This document shows positions 36,490-43,637 of a DNA stretch of 64,000 bases, piece by piece. The translations under genes and the position numbers were made by a program. The DNA is from Chryseobacterium sp. CH25. GTDB lineage: Bacteria > Bacteroidota > Bacteroidia > Flavobacteriales > Weeksellaceae. Where the stretch lies: contig NZ_NRQT01000001.1 in assembly GCF_004119455.1 (NCBI RefSeq), positions 496,001-560,000 of the forward strand, in the 5' to 3' direction. How positions within the stretch are numbered: position 1 is the first letter of the stretch; each line of letters begins with the position of its first letter. Below the pieces are notes generated by a model. That model searched no databases. It saw only the letters and a program-made list of their open reading frames with translations, and was not told the DNA's origin.

Positions 36490-36978
36490 ATGAATGTGTT
36501 AATTGATGCTGTGTTACTTGGTGTAGGAGCAACCATCTTTATGGATGTGTATGCTCTTATCATCAAGAAATTATGGAATATTCCTTCTCTTGACTATCGC
36601 ATTTTGGGAAGATGGATAGGACATTTCAAAGATGGAGTTTTCAGTCATCCGAATATTATACAAGCCACTCCTGTTCAGGGAGAAAAAGCTCTCGGATGGC
36701 TCGCTCACTACTCTATTGGAATTGCATTTGCCTTTGTTTTACTTTTAATCTGGGGAGAAGAATGGCTGGTATACCCTACCGCTTTCCCGGCTATTTTTAT
36801 TGGTCTTGCAACAACCCTGGCACCATGGTTCATGATGCAGCCTGCTTTTGGTTTTGGTATTGCGGCCTCTAAACTGCCTAATCCTACTACTGCCAGACTT
36901 CGAAGCCTTCAGGCCCATCTAATTTATGGCATTGGACTGTATCTGGCTGGATTATTTATTTCCATCCTGTTTAAATAA
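36490..36978 (+). CDS. DUF2938 family membrane protein
   Basis: A 162-residue protein with four hydrophobic helices: about 4-24 (IDAVLLGVGATIFMDVYALII), 75-92 (YSIGIAFAFVLLLIWGEE), 95-116 (FPAIFIGLATTLAPWFM) and 140-160 (LIYGIGLYLAGLFISILF). The conserved DUF2938 elements are visible: GATIFMDVYAL at the N-terminus, GRWIGHFKDGVFSHPNI in the first loop, and QPAFGFGIAASKLPNP before the last helix. The function of the family is unknown. The 12-base spacing to the thioredoxin points to a shared redox-linked job at the membrane. Confidence 0.88.
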   Translation: MNVLIDAVLLGVGATIFMDVYALIIKKLWNIPSLDYRILGRWIGHFKDGVFSHPNIIQATPVQGEKALGWLAHYSIGIAFAFVLLLIWGEEWLVYPTAFPAIFIGLATTLAPWFMMQPAFGFGIAASKLPNPTTARLRSLQAHLIYGIGLYLAGLFISILFK

Positions 36979-37033
36979 AAGAACACAATGATGAACTGTA
37001 GATTTGAAATCTATAGTATAAATCATAATAAGG

Positions 37034-37061
37034 AAACGGACTTCGGTCCGTTTTTTTTTTT
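37034..37061 (+). terminator. Strong terminator with UUCG loop
   Basis: ACGGAC (37036-37041), the stable TTCG tetraloop, then GTCCGT and a run of eleven T. It ends the thioredoxin-DUF2938 operon 57 bases after its last stop. Confidence 0.85.
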
Positions 37062-37080
37062 GTAGATATGAAATAAGAAT

Positions 37081-37143
37081 GAGTAATGAGTAATCAAAAA
37101 TACTTAACTCTCAACATTGAACTTTAACCTTTGAACCTCAAAC
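37081..37143. repeat. Degenerate heptamer array
   Basis: Seven-base units run GAGTAAT, GAGTAAT, CAAAAAT, ACTTAAC, TCTCAAC, ATTGAAC, then TTTAAC, CTTTGAAC and CTCAAAC. AAC recurs with spacing 7, 7, 6, 8 and 7. The array lies between the terminator and the convergent DUF6624 gene. It resembles the array at 58762-58803. Confidence 0.6.
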
Positions 37144-37144
37144 T

Positions 37145-37705
37145 TTACACCCATCCTACTTTCTTTCTCCAAACTAAATAGCCTTCATCTTTGCTTTCAA
37201 TGATTGGGATTTCTTCCGGATCGGGGATTTGATTCATTTCTTCTTCTGATAATGGTGGCAGGTTAACTTTTTCCCGTTCGCTGTTCAGATTCTTTCTGTC
37301 TTCCACTGGAAAAGGAATTCCGCTGGCAATAAGCTGAGTTCCATATTTCTGAGGTTTTCCCTGAAACACCTGAATCCGGTCATACAAATAGGCTTTATTT
37401 TTAGGATTGATATCATGATCACTTTCCTCCATCAATACATAACATTCTTTCATAAACTGAGGTTCACCAATGGAATGCTGAATAATAAGCCAAGCAGCAT
37501 CACTTGCTTTCTGCCCTACCTTTGAAATGGTTGGAAATCCAATCTCTCTTATAATTTCCTTAAGCCTTTCGGCATTGGCTTTATGAACACATTCCATTTC
37601 AGGATGATACCCTTCCGACAGTTTCCCTTCAGAAGACAGTCTTTCTCTCACTGCAAGATCATAATCTGCAAGATGTATAAGTTCTTTTTCAAATGGGTAA
37701 CTCAT
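37145..37705 (-). CDS. DUF6624-like protein
   Basis: A 186-residue cytoplasmic protein. The middle part has the family words: HKANAERLKEIIREIGFPTIS (about 43-62), then KVGQKASDAAWLIIQHSIGEPQF, then KAYLYDRIQVFQGKPQKYGTQL (about 104-125). The conserved I-I-Q-H and D-R-x3-F-x-G-x-x-Q-x-Y-G-T-Q patterns are what I use for the call. The biochemical role of this family is unknown. TAATTTTG on the minus strand (37742-37735) fits a -7 box 30 bases upstream of the start. Next to it on the same strand lies the AAA ATPase gene. Confidence 0.8.
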   Translation of the reverse strand: MSYPFEKELIHLADYDLAVRERLSSEGKLSEGYHPEMECVHKANAERLKEIIREIGFPTISKVGQKASDAAWLIIQHSIGEPQFMKECYVLMEESDHDINPKNKAYLYDRIQVFQGKPQKYGTQLIASGIPFPVEDRKNLNSEREKVNLPPLSEEEMNQIPDPEEIPIIESKDEGYLVWRKKVGWV

Positions 37706-37787
37706 TGTATTTTAGAATGGATTTAACTGTCTTTCAAAATTACAAAAAAGAGAAATCAGGAATAAAAAATTGATAAAAAATTATAGT

Positions 37788-38354
37788 TTATAAAGGTGTT
37801 TCAACCGTAGTAAGAATAAATTTAATTCTTTGTTCTACAGTTACTTTGGGAACTTCAATAAGATGATATCCATATTCCCGGTAAGTTTCATACATACATT
37901 CAAAAGTACGTTCAGCTACTTCCAACGTTTGTTTCCTTTCCGGATCATTTTCATAAATTTCTTTCCAGGGCGGAAGAATAAATACATTTTTGTTGTACAT
38001 CATTTCACGGGCTGTTATTTCCATTTCTTTAGGAACGGGAATTTTTTCCAGTTTGAGATAACCAATCGTATCCAATATTCCGCGATCAAAGAAAACAGGA
38101 TCAGCTCCGGAAATTTGGATCATCTTCTGGTAGGTTTCTACAGAGGCATCAAACATTAATCCAGCAAAAAGTTCTTTATTCATCCAGGGTAAACCATTTC
38201 CATTGGAATCCAGCTGTTCTTTGATAATTCTTCTTCCTTCCTCAGGTACAGTAGTAAAACCTACATCATGTAGCTCTTCTAAGAGTGTGGTTTTTCCTGC
38301 CCCAGGACCACCGGTAAGGATATAAAGTTTTTGAAAGGTATTATTTTTTTTCAT
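37788..38354 (-). CDS. AAA family ATPase / nucleotide kinase-like P-loop protein
   Basis: A 188-residue protein from the ATG at 38354; two codons earlier is only a TTG. A Walker A P-loop YILTGGPGAGKTTL lies at about 10-23. The AAA_28-type sequence TTVPEEGRRIIKEQL follows, then DPVFFDRGILDTIGYL (about 84-99, the DR-G motif of Walker B in this group) and NVFILPPWKEIYENDPERKQT (about 122-142), the lid with its arginines. Such proteins are small kinases or NTPases of unknown substrate. It is cytoplasmic. The DUF6624 gene follows after 82 bases on the same strand. Confidence 0.85.
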   Translation of the reverse strand: MKKNNTFQKLYILTGGPGAGKTTLLEELHDVGFTTVPEEGRRIIKEQLDSNGNGLPWMNKELFAGLMFDASVETYQKMIQISGADPVFFDRGILDTIGYLKLEKIPVPKEMEITAREMMYNKNVFILPPWKEIYENDPERKQTLEVAERTFECMYETYREYGYHLIEVPKVTVEQRIKFILTTVETPL

Positions 38355-38602
38355 CTTCAATTTTTATTGGAGTTTATATTATTTCGTGAGATTGAATGGA
38401 AAAAACAGGATCAGAGAAGATATCTTGCTTACAGTATTAAAAAAATACTTGCGATATAAAGTTTGGAATCAAAGAAGATCCTAAAAATGAGAATATTGAG
38501 AAACAAAGTAACAATTCCACTATTAACTCAATGGAATATTGAGTCTATCGGAATCATTGTAAAGGTAATTTAATTTTATGAAAATGAATACTGAAAAATC
38601 AG

Positions 38603-38959
38603 TTATTCCTTAGGTGGAAAGGTAATTCCCGCATCCTGAATCAGGTCATAGCCGTATTTCATAATGGTTTCAATCACAGGAATTGCTTTTTTTCCTTTTT
38701 CAGTAAGGCTATATTCTACTTTTGGCGGAACAACGGGGAACACTTCACGATGAATCATTTCCTTGCTTTCCAGCTCTCTTAGCTGACTGGTTAACATCTT
38801 ATCTGTGATATGGGGAATATCTTTTTTCAGTTCGCTGAAACGAAGCGGTTTCTCCTGCAATCGCCACAATATAGGCATTTTCCAGGTTCCGCCAATATGG
38901 CTTAAAGCAAATTCGATGGGAGTATAATACAATCTTTTATCGTGAAAAAACTGAGGCAT
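38603..38959 (-). CDS. HxlR family transcriptional regulator
   Basis: A 118-residue winged-HTH regulator, starting at the ATG at 38959 (MPQFFHDKRLYYTP); the longer frame begins with a TTG inside the operator. The family signature is complete: EFALSHIGGTWKMPILWRLQEKPLRFSELKKDIPHITDKMLTSQLRELE (in pieces), then VPPKVEYSLTEKGKKAIPVI. HxlR proteins respond to thiol or electrophile stress and control an adjacent gene. Here the divergent MFS transporter at 39,063 is the obvious target. The 104-base spacer has a two-copy direct repeat and a palindrome (next entries). The conserved Cys of many HxlR sensors is absent, so the signal is probably not a thiol modification. Confidence 0.9.
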   Translation of the reverse strand: MPQFFHDKRLYYTPIEFALSHIGGTWKMPILWRLQEKPLRFSELKKDIPHITDKMLTSQLRELESKEMIHREVFPVVPPKVEYSLTEKGKKAIPVIETIMKYGYDLIQDAGITFPPKE

Positions 38960-38987
38960 AGTATTGTTTTTTTTAATCACACTTTCC

Positions 38988-39020
38988 AAAAGGTAAGTAT
39001 AGAACTAAAAGGTAAGTATA
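38988..39020. promoter_or_regulatory. Tandem operator for HxlR
   Basis: AAAAGGTAAGTATA occurs at 38988-39001 and again at 39007-39020, a perfect 14-base direct repeat with a 19-base period, close to two helical turns. It lies between the divergent HxlR and MFS genes. GGTAAGTATA-type half-sites fit a dimeric winged-helix regulator. Confidence 0.7.
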
Positions 39021-39041
39021 TAGTTTTCTGATAGTCTATTC

Positions 39042-39053
39042 TGCAAATTTGCA
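39042..39053. promoter_or_regulatory. Perfect palindrome next to the MFS start
   Basis: TGCAAATTTGCA is self-complementary and ends 9 bases before the ATG at 39063. Its right half contains CAAATTTG, one base from the -7 consensus, so it may double as the -7 box or as a second binding site. Confidence 0.5.
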
Positions 39054-39062
39054 CAAAAAATT

Positions 39063-40226
39063 ATGAAATCGAAAAGAAATCTTTATGTACTTGCACTGGG
39101 TGTATTTGGAATTACTACAACTGAATTTGGAGTAATTGGAGTATTGCCGGAAATTGCATCCGCATTCCATATTTCCATTGAAAAGGCAGGCTGGCTTCTG
39201 AGTGCTTTTGCATTAATTGTAGCTGTTTTTGGTCCTTTTATGCTCATTGCATTATCCTCATTCAAAAGAAAGAATCTGCTTATTTCTTCTCTGTTAATTT
39301 TTGCAGCAGCTAATATTCTTTCTGCTTATATCGGAAATTTCTATGCATTGCTGATCGTTAGAATGCTTCCTGCTTTTTTCCATCCTGTTTACTGGTCCAT
39401 TGTTTTATCTGTTGCTGAAAAGACTTCTGATCCCACTGACAAATCAAAGGCAGTGAGTATCATTTTTTCCGGACTTACCCTGGCAACAGTATTAGGAGTT
39501 CCCTTAGCGACTTTAATGTCTGATCTGTTCTCCTGGCAGTCATCATTTTTATTAACCGCTTTCATCAATAGTATTGCCTTAATCGGAGTTCAGTTTCTAC
39601 TGCCTGCCATTGAAACAGAAACAGAAACAGAAACAGAAACTTCAATGATGTTTGATCTTAAAATATTTAAGAATAAAAATCTATGGTTCGGTTTATTCAC
39701 CGCATTTTTTACCATTGCAGCAATGTATTCTACCTACGGATATATGGCTGATTTCCTTAAAAATGTAACGCATATGAGCGGAAAACAGATCAGCATCATG
39801 CTCTTTATGTTTGGTACCGTTGGAATTTTAGGAAATAAATTGGCAGGAAAATACATGAGTGCATTTCCTTTTCTGACTACTTGCCTATTTCTGACTTTAC
39901 TGGCTGTTATTCACTTATTGATCTATTCTTATGGAAGTTATTTTATTCCTATGGTCTGGATTATCACATTTTGGGGGTTGATTCACTCCGGAGGTTTCCT
40001 TATCAGCAATATCAATGTGACTTCTTCTGTTTCCGGTTCTTCAGAATTCATCAACAGTATTTTTACGTCCTGTGGAAATTTTGCTGTCACTGCCGGAACT
40101 TTATTGGGAGGCTTCTGGATTGCTCATTATGGAATTGAGAATGTAACAAACTCCAGTATAATCTGTATTATTTCAACAATAATTATAGTATTGTTAAAAA
40201 AGAAATTTGGGAAATACAGGTTTTAA
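39063..40226 (+). CDS. MFS drug/sugar efflux transporter, DHA1 type
   Basis: A 387-residue protein with twelve predicted helices. The first helix, ALGVFGITTTEFGVIGVLPEIA, has the T-T-E-F signature of DHA1-type exporters of the AraJ group. VFGPFMLIALSSFKRK is the loop 2-3 motif A region, and VLGVPLATLMSDLFSWQSSF the antiporter-like motif C area. Between helices 6 and 7 lies an ETETETETET run (residues 184-193) coded by a GAAACA tandem repeat (39612-39641). Changes in repeat number would lengthen this cytoplasmic loop by pairs of residues without breaking the frame. It is divergent from, and probably repressed by, the HxlR gene. It likely exports a toxic small molecule. Confidence 0.88.
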   Translation: MKSKRNLYVLALGVFGITTTEFGVIGVLPEIASAFHISIEKAGWLLSAFALIVAVFGPFMLIALSSFKRKNLLISSLLIFAAANILSAYIGNFYALLIVRMLPAFFHPVYWSIVLSVAEKTSDPTDKSKAVSIIFSGLTLATVLGVPLATLMSDLFSWQSSFLLTAFINSIALIGVQFLLPAIETETETETETSMMFDLKIFKNKNLWFGLFTAFFTIAAMYSTYGYMADFLKNVTHMSGKQISIMLFMFGTVGILGNKLAGKYMSAFPFLTTCLFLTLLAVIHLLIYSYGSYFIPMVWIITFWGLIHSGGFLISNINVTSSVSGSSEFINSIFTSCGNFAVTAGTLLGGFWIAHYGIENVTNSSIICIISTIIIVLLKKKFGKYRF

Positions 40227-40243
40227 ATTTATAATCAAAAAAA

Positions 40244-40270
40244 TCCTTTCAAAAACTGAAAGGACTTTTT
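40244..40270. terminator. Bidirectional terminator
   Basis: TCCTTTC (40244-40250) and GAAAGGA (40258-40264) form a stem around AAAAACT. CTTTTTATT follows on the plus strand, and a run of seven T follows on the minus strand. It ends the MFS gene and the convergent peptide gene. Confidence 0.8.
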
Positions 40271-40280
40271 ATTATTTTAT

Positions 40281-40457
40281 TTAAAGGACTCCGCATCTTA
40301 TACTACCACATCCGCCACCTGTCATATTTTCATTATCATAGTGACAAATTTTTGTTCCAACAGGGCAGCCACAAATTGTACAATCTGGTGGTATAATCAA
40401 ACGTCCACCTGTTATTGATTTTAAATTTTCTCTTCCAATTTTCTTTAAATTTTTCAT
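40281..40457 (-). CDS. Cys-rich GG-leader bacteriocin-like peptide
   Basis: A 58-residue ORF. The first 18 residues, MKNLKKIGRENLKSITGG, are a double-glycine leader of the type that is frequent in Chryseobacterium bacteriocin-like peptides. The remaining 40 residues hold six Cys at 26, 29, 31, 38, 50 and 55 of the precursor (DCTICGCP, KICHY, GGGCGSIRCGVL), with Gly-rich stretches. The core could be crosslinked by disulfides or modified. The gene sits downstream of an ABC ATPase/permease pair on the same strand (161-base gap) and ends at the bidirectional terminator. TACATTAG, one base off the -7 consensus, lies just upstream. The transporter lacks a C39 protease domain, so processing would need another enzyme. 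Its activity is unknown. Confidence 0.75.
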   Translation of the reverse strand: MKNLKKIGRENLKSITGGRLIIPPDCTICGCPVGTKICHYDNENMTGGGCGSIRCGVL

Positions 40458-40618
40458 AATAGATAAGTTATTAGTTTGTGAAGCTAATGTAATAAAAAAA
40501 ACACAAATTAATCACTGGTTATTGAAAACAATTCACATTATTAAAAATTTAATGAATTTATTTCACATTAAACAAACATATCAAAACCAAACATTCTAAA
40601 TAATAATAAAACTTTATT

Positions 40619-41254
40619 TTAAAACCTGAGTGCATTCAGCTGACTGAAATCTTCTTTATTGTATATTGTTTGAATGCTTCCGTTTTGCAGCAAAGCAATT
40701 TTATCACAGGTATGAAAAAGGGTCTCAATAATATGAGAGCTAATAATGACTATTTTATTATCGGATTTTAGCTGCCTGATAATATCATACAGGAGATGTA
40801 CTCCTTCAAAATCAACTCCATTGAAAGGTTCATCCAGAATATTAATCGGCTTATTCAACATTAGCATCCCAACAAGAGCCAGTTTTTTCTTCATTCCACT
40901 GGAATAATACTGTACATATTTTTTCAGTGGAAGGTTGAACTTCTCAATGATTTCTCTTATTTCATCTTCTTTTTTAGATGAAAAATAAGACAGATATTCT
41001 TCTCCTGTCATATAAGGATAGAAATAGTTTTCTGTTTCAAGGTAAGAGATTTGTCTGCGCTGTAAACGTTCACCTTTCCAGATAATATTGCCGGAGAATG
41101 ACAGGCTTTGATATAAAGATTCAAACAGAGTAGTCTTTCCAGCTCCGTTCTTCCCCAGAATTCCCAAAATACAGCCTTCTTCTATGGATAAACTCAGATC
41201 ATTTAAAACTTTCTGATTCTTAAATTCTACACTTACATTTTTAATTTCCAACAT
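40619..41254 (-). CDS. ABC transporter ATP-binding protein
   Basis: A 211-residue ABC ATPase. Walker A GKNGAGKTT lies at 34-42, the signature YSSGMKKKLALVG at about 117-129, Walker B INILDEPFNGVD at about 136-147, and the H-loop SSHI at about 172-175. The Walker/signature set is complete. It overlaps the permease gene by 14 bases, so the two are translated together. The pair may export the downstream GG-leader peptide or act as a self-protection pump against it. The small ATPase without a membrane domain is typical of immunity-type exporters rather than peptidase-containing exporters. The peptide link is inferred from the shared strand and order. Confidence 0.92.
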   Translation of the reverse strand: MLEIKNVSVEFKNQKVLNDLSLSIEEGCILGILGKNGAGKTTLFESLYQSLSFSGNIIWKGERLQRRQISYLETENYFYPYMTGEEYLSYFSSKKEDEIREIIEKFNLPLKKYVQYYSSGMKKKLALVGMLMLNKPINILDEPFNGVDFEGVHLLYDIIRQLKSDNKIVIISSHIIETLFHTCDKIALLQNGSIQTIYNKEDFSQLNALRF

Positions 41255-42152
41255 AGGTTTTAATATTTTGGTTAGCCTCTTTCATCCCTGATGTAAGCAA
41301 AAAAAGAGCGGGAATAATGGTCATACTGCACAGGAAGTATTCAAAATAGACTCCCATATTGTAATCGCTTTCTTTATTTTTATGGTTATAATTTTTATAT
41401 TTTCTGATTAGAATCAACAGTAGATACATGTTCATAAAAGCCAGGTAATACAGGATATATAAACTCTCATATGGATGTAAGATCAAAAAGGAGCAGCAGA
41501 CTGGTAAAAGAAGTATATTGAAAAACAAGGTGTTTTTTCTTATCTTTTCCTTCAGTGTATACTTTTTAAAGTACATTTCAAGCGTTTCTTTACTCTCATG
41601 CGGCTGATAAACAGGGGAAATAACATCCAGCACAAAAGTTCCCACCAGAATCAGGGTTATAAGATGGTAAGAGGAAAACATAACAATGATAAATCCAAGA
41701 ATTACTTTCCAACTATTTTTCCTCAAAAAGCCTTTCCACTCAAACAGACTATTGGGGATAAAATCCCATCCCAGGTTCAACCAGGGTTTTGTTCTTGGCG
41801 GAATAAAGGCTAATACAATAATCAGCAAATAGAAAATTAGCCCTGTTTTTTCAATTTTATAATTGATATTCCCCAATAATAAGACCGTGTACATGATTGT
41901 TGTTTCCAGCAGAATAACCCATCGCCAGCTCTGTACAAAAACTTTCTTCAAAAAGGGAATATCTTTCCTTTCTCCATGGAAAAGACCTGTAAGTATAAAA
42001 AATAAAACTGGATAATAATAGTGTTCCGGCAGTTTTACAGCTACCAGAGCTCCCAAAACAAATAATACAGGAATACTAACTTTTGGATTCAGGTTGAGTA
42101 TCCTGAAGCTCTGGCTGAATCTGAATTTAAAATGGCTGATTAGTTTTTTCAA
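41241..42152 (-). CDS. ABC transporter membrane protein
   Basis: A 303-residue protein with about seven hydrophobic segments (VSIPVLFVLGALVAVKL, WVILLETTIMYTVLLLGNI, GLIFYLLIIVLAFIPP, WKVILGFIIVMFSSYHLITLILVGTFVLDVI in parts, NTLFFNILLLPVCCSFLILHPY, YLAFMNMYLLLILI, FLCSMTIIPALFLLTSG). The start is a TTG at 42152; I find no in-frame ATG before a stop, which is unusual. It lies first in the set and overlaps the ATPase by 14 bases. A remnant of another membrane-protein gene lies just upstream. It is probably the permease partner of the ATPase. Confidence 0.8.
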   Translation of the reverse strand: MKKLISHFKFRFSQSFRILNLNPKVSIPVLFVLGALVAVKLPEHYYYPVLFFILTGLFHGERKDIPFLKKVFVQSWRWVILLETTIMYTVLLLGNINYKIEKTGLIFYLLIIVLAFIPPRTKPWLNLGWDFIPNSLFEWKGFLRKNSWKVILGFIIVMFSSYHLITLILVGTFVLDVISPVYQPHESKETLEMYFKKYTLKEKIRKNTLFFNILLLPVCCSFLILHPYESLYILYYLAFMNMYLLLILIRKYKNYNHKNKESDYNMGVYFEYFLCSMTIIPALFLLTSGMKEANQNIKTYVGN

Positions 42153-42262
42153 AGAATTCTGGTGGTATCTATAAAAGGTTATTGAGTGAGCTTATCAAAT
42201 ACAGTGTATTTTCATCGGTTGTAAAAAGCTGAAAGTTGAGACTTTTATCTGAAAAATACAAA

Positions 42263-42530
42263 TTACTTTTTCAGTTCGCCTTTAAACTTCAGGAAACCAT
42301 CTCTCATCAGTTGTATTTCATGATCGAATCAAATAGATTCAGTACTGCAGATATTCTGATAGCTTTTATATTTTTCAGGCAGCTCAGAACGGTTCATCTT
42401 ATGGAGAAGATAGACATTCAGCCCACCAAAATTGTAAAATAAAGCAATTACTAACATCAGAACAGTTCCTATGCTGAGTGATATTTACTTCATTTCCATT
42501 GATGATTATTTAAAAATAATTAAATTCCAT
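42263..42530 (-). pseudogene. Decayed small membrane-protein gene
   Basis: On the minus strand four overlapping frame pieces look like one former gene of about 89 codons. They are MEFNYF-stop-IIINGNEV (from ATG 42530), SLSIGTVLMLVIALFYNFGG with LNVYLLHKMNRSELPEKYKSYQ (to 42329), NLFDSIMKYN-stop, and MRDGFLKFKGELKK to the stop at 42263. Each piece has coding character and they are colinear, but joining them needs about three frameshifts. The product would have had one membrane helix and a basic tail. It lies directly upstream of the ABC transporter on the same strand, so it may be a lost third component. This is a call by eye, with no known family. Confidence 0.45.
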
Positions 42531-42667
42531 TTAAACCTTGGAAAACTTTTACAGGAAATCATGAATTAAGCTAAAAAGCATAGTATTCATCAGAAACTAA
42601 AAGGAAATTCTACTTATAATTTGTATTTTTTCAATAGAATTATAACCTTAAAATACTATTGAAAAAT

Positions 42668-43447
42668 ATGAAGAGAATGCACCATCTCAACTGTGTAAAA
42701 ATAGTCACTCCTATGCATGATGATGTTATTGGGCACTGCCTGTTGATTGAAGAGGATGACCATCTTCTACTGATTGATACCGGAGTGGGTGTAAAGGATG
42801 TGGAAAGCCCTAATGAAAGAATTGGCAATGAATTGATAGAGCTTGCAGGTTTTCAGTTTGATATGGAAATTACAGCTTTTCAGCAAATTCAGAAATTGGG
42901 ATTAAACCCAGCCCATGTAAAAGACTGTATTGTAAGTCATCTGGATGCCGACCATACCGGCGGGCTTGCCGATTTCCCTAACGCTACCGTACATGTTTCA
43001 GCGGAAGAACTTATTAATTTCTACAGTGACAATCCTCGTTATATTGAAAGTCATTTAGATCACAATCCTACCATTAAAGAATACGGAATATCTGATGAAC
43101 AATGGTTTGGATTTGAGGCAAGAAAAGTAAAATCTTCCCTGAAGACTGAAATCTATCTTATTCCCCTATTCGGACATACGCTCGGACATTGTGGGATAGC
43201 TGTAGAATGGGAAGGAAAATGGTTCTTCCATATCGGGGATGCGTATTATCTGAGAGCAGAACTGGAAGATGAGCAAAATCCTGTAGGTCAGTTAGCTGAA
43301 GCCAGAGCCGATGACAATACCAGACGCCTTGAATCTATGGAAAAAATAAAAACACTGATGAAAGAGCATCCAGAAATAGAAGTTTTCGGATACCATGACC
43401 GTGGAGAATTCGCAAAATACAGTGTAGAGAGCCCAATGGTGTCATAG
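42668..43447 (+). CDS. Metallo-beta-lactamase fold hydrolase
   Basis: A 259-residue protein from the ATG at 42668; a TTG three codons earlier is less likely. The MBL metal site is visible as VSHLDADHTGGLADF (about 98-112, the HxDxDH form), LFGHTLGHCGIAVEW (third His, about 170-184), FFHIGDAYYL (bridging Asp) and a last His in FGYHDRGEF. It lacks a signal peptide. The layout is close to lactonase- and glyoxalase II-like enzymes of the MBL superfamily. The exact substrate cannot be read from the sequence. It is convergent with the proline symporter; a shared terminator lies in the spacer. Confidence 0.87.
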   Translation: MKRMHHLNCVKIVTPMHDDVIGHCLLIEEDDHLLLIDTGVGVKDVESPNERIGNELIELAGFQFDMEITAFQQIQKLGLNPAHVKDCIVSHLDADHTGGLADFPNATVHVSAEELINFYSDNPRYIESHLDHNPTIKEYGISDEQWFGFEARKVKSSLKTEIYLIPLFGHTLGHCGIAVEWEGKWFFHIGDAYYLRAELEDEQNPVGQLAEARADDNTRRLESMEKIKTLMKEHPEIEVFGYHDRGEFAKYSVESPMVS

Positions 43448-43450
43448 AGT

Positions 43451-43572
43451 AAGGAAGCTGGAAGTGGTATGCTGAAAGTTTTTATCCTGCCTGTAACTTC
43501 TGAAAATCAGAAATACACACTTGCTTTTAAGGCTCTAATTACATCCCTCTTCCAGCACCCAGCTTCCTACTT
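43451..43572. repeat. GGAAGCTGG-type inverted repeat pair, second site
   Basis: AAGGAAGCTGGAAG (43451-43464) and CCCTCTTCCAGC-ACC-CAGCTTCCTACTT (43545-43572) are inverted copies about 80 bases apart. The same words form the pair at 34718-34848 and the single arm at 36050. Confidence 0.65.
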
Positions 43573-43583
43573 ATAAAAAACAC

Positions 43584-43617
43584 AAAACCCTCGCTTTTCG
43601 GCAAGGGTTTGTTTTTT
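43584..43617. terminator. Bidirectional terminator between convergent genes
   Basis: AAACCCT (43585-43591) pairs with AGGGTTT (43604-43610) around a short GC-containing loop, with GTTTTTT to the right. AAAA runs to the left serve the opposite strand. It ends the MBL gene (+) and PutP (-). Confidence 0.75.
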
Positions 43618-43637
43618 ATACTTTATTTCAGATACCA

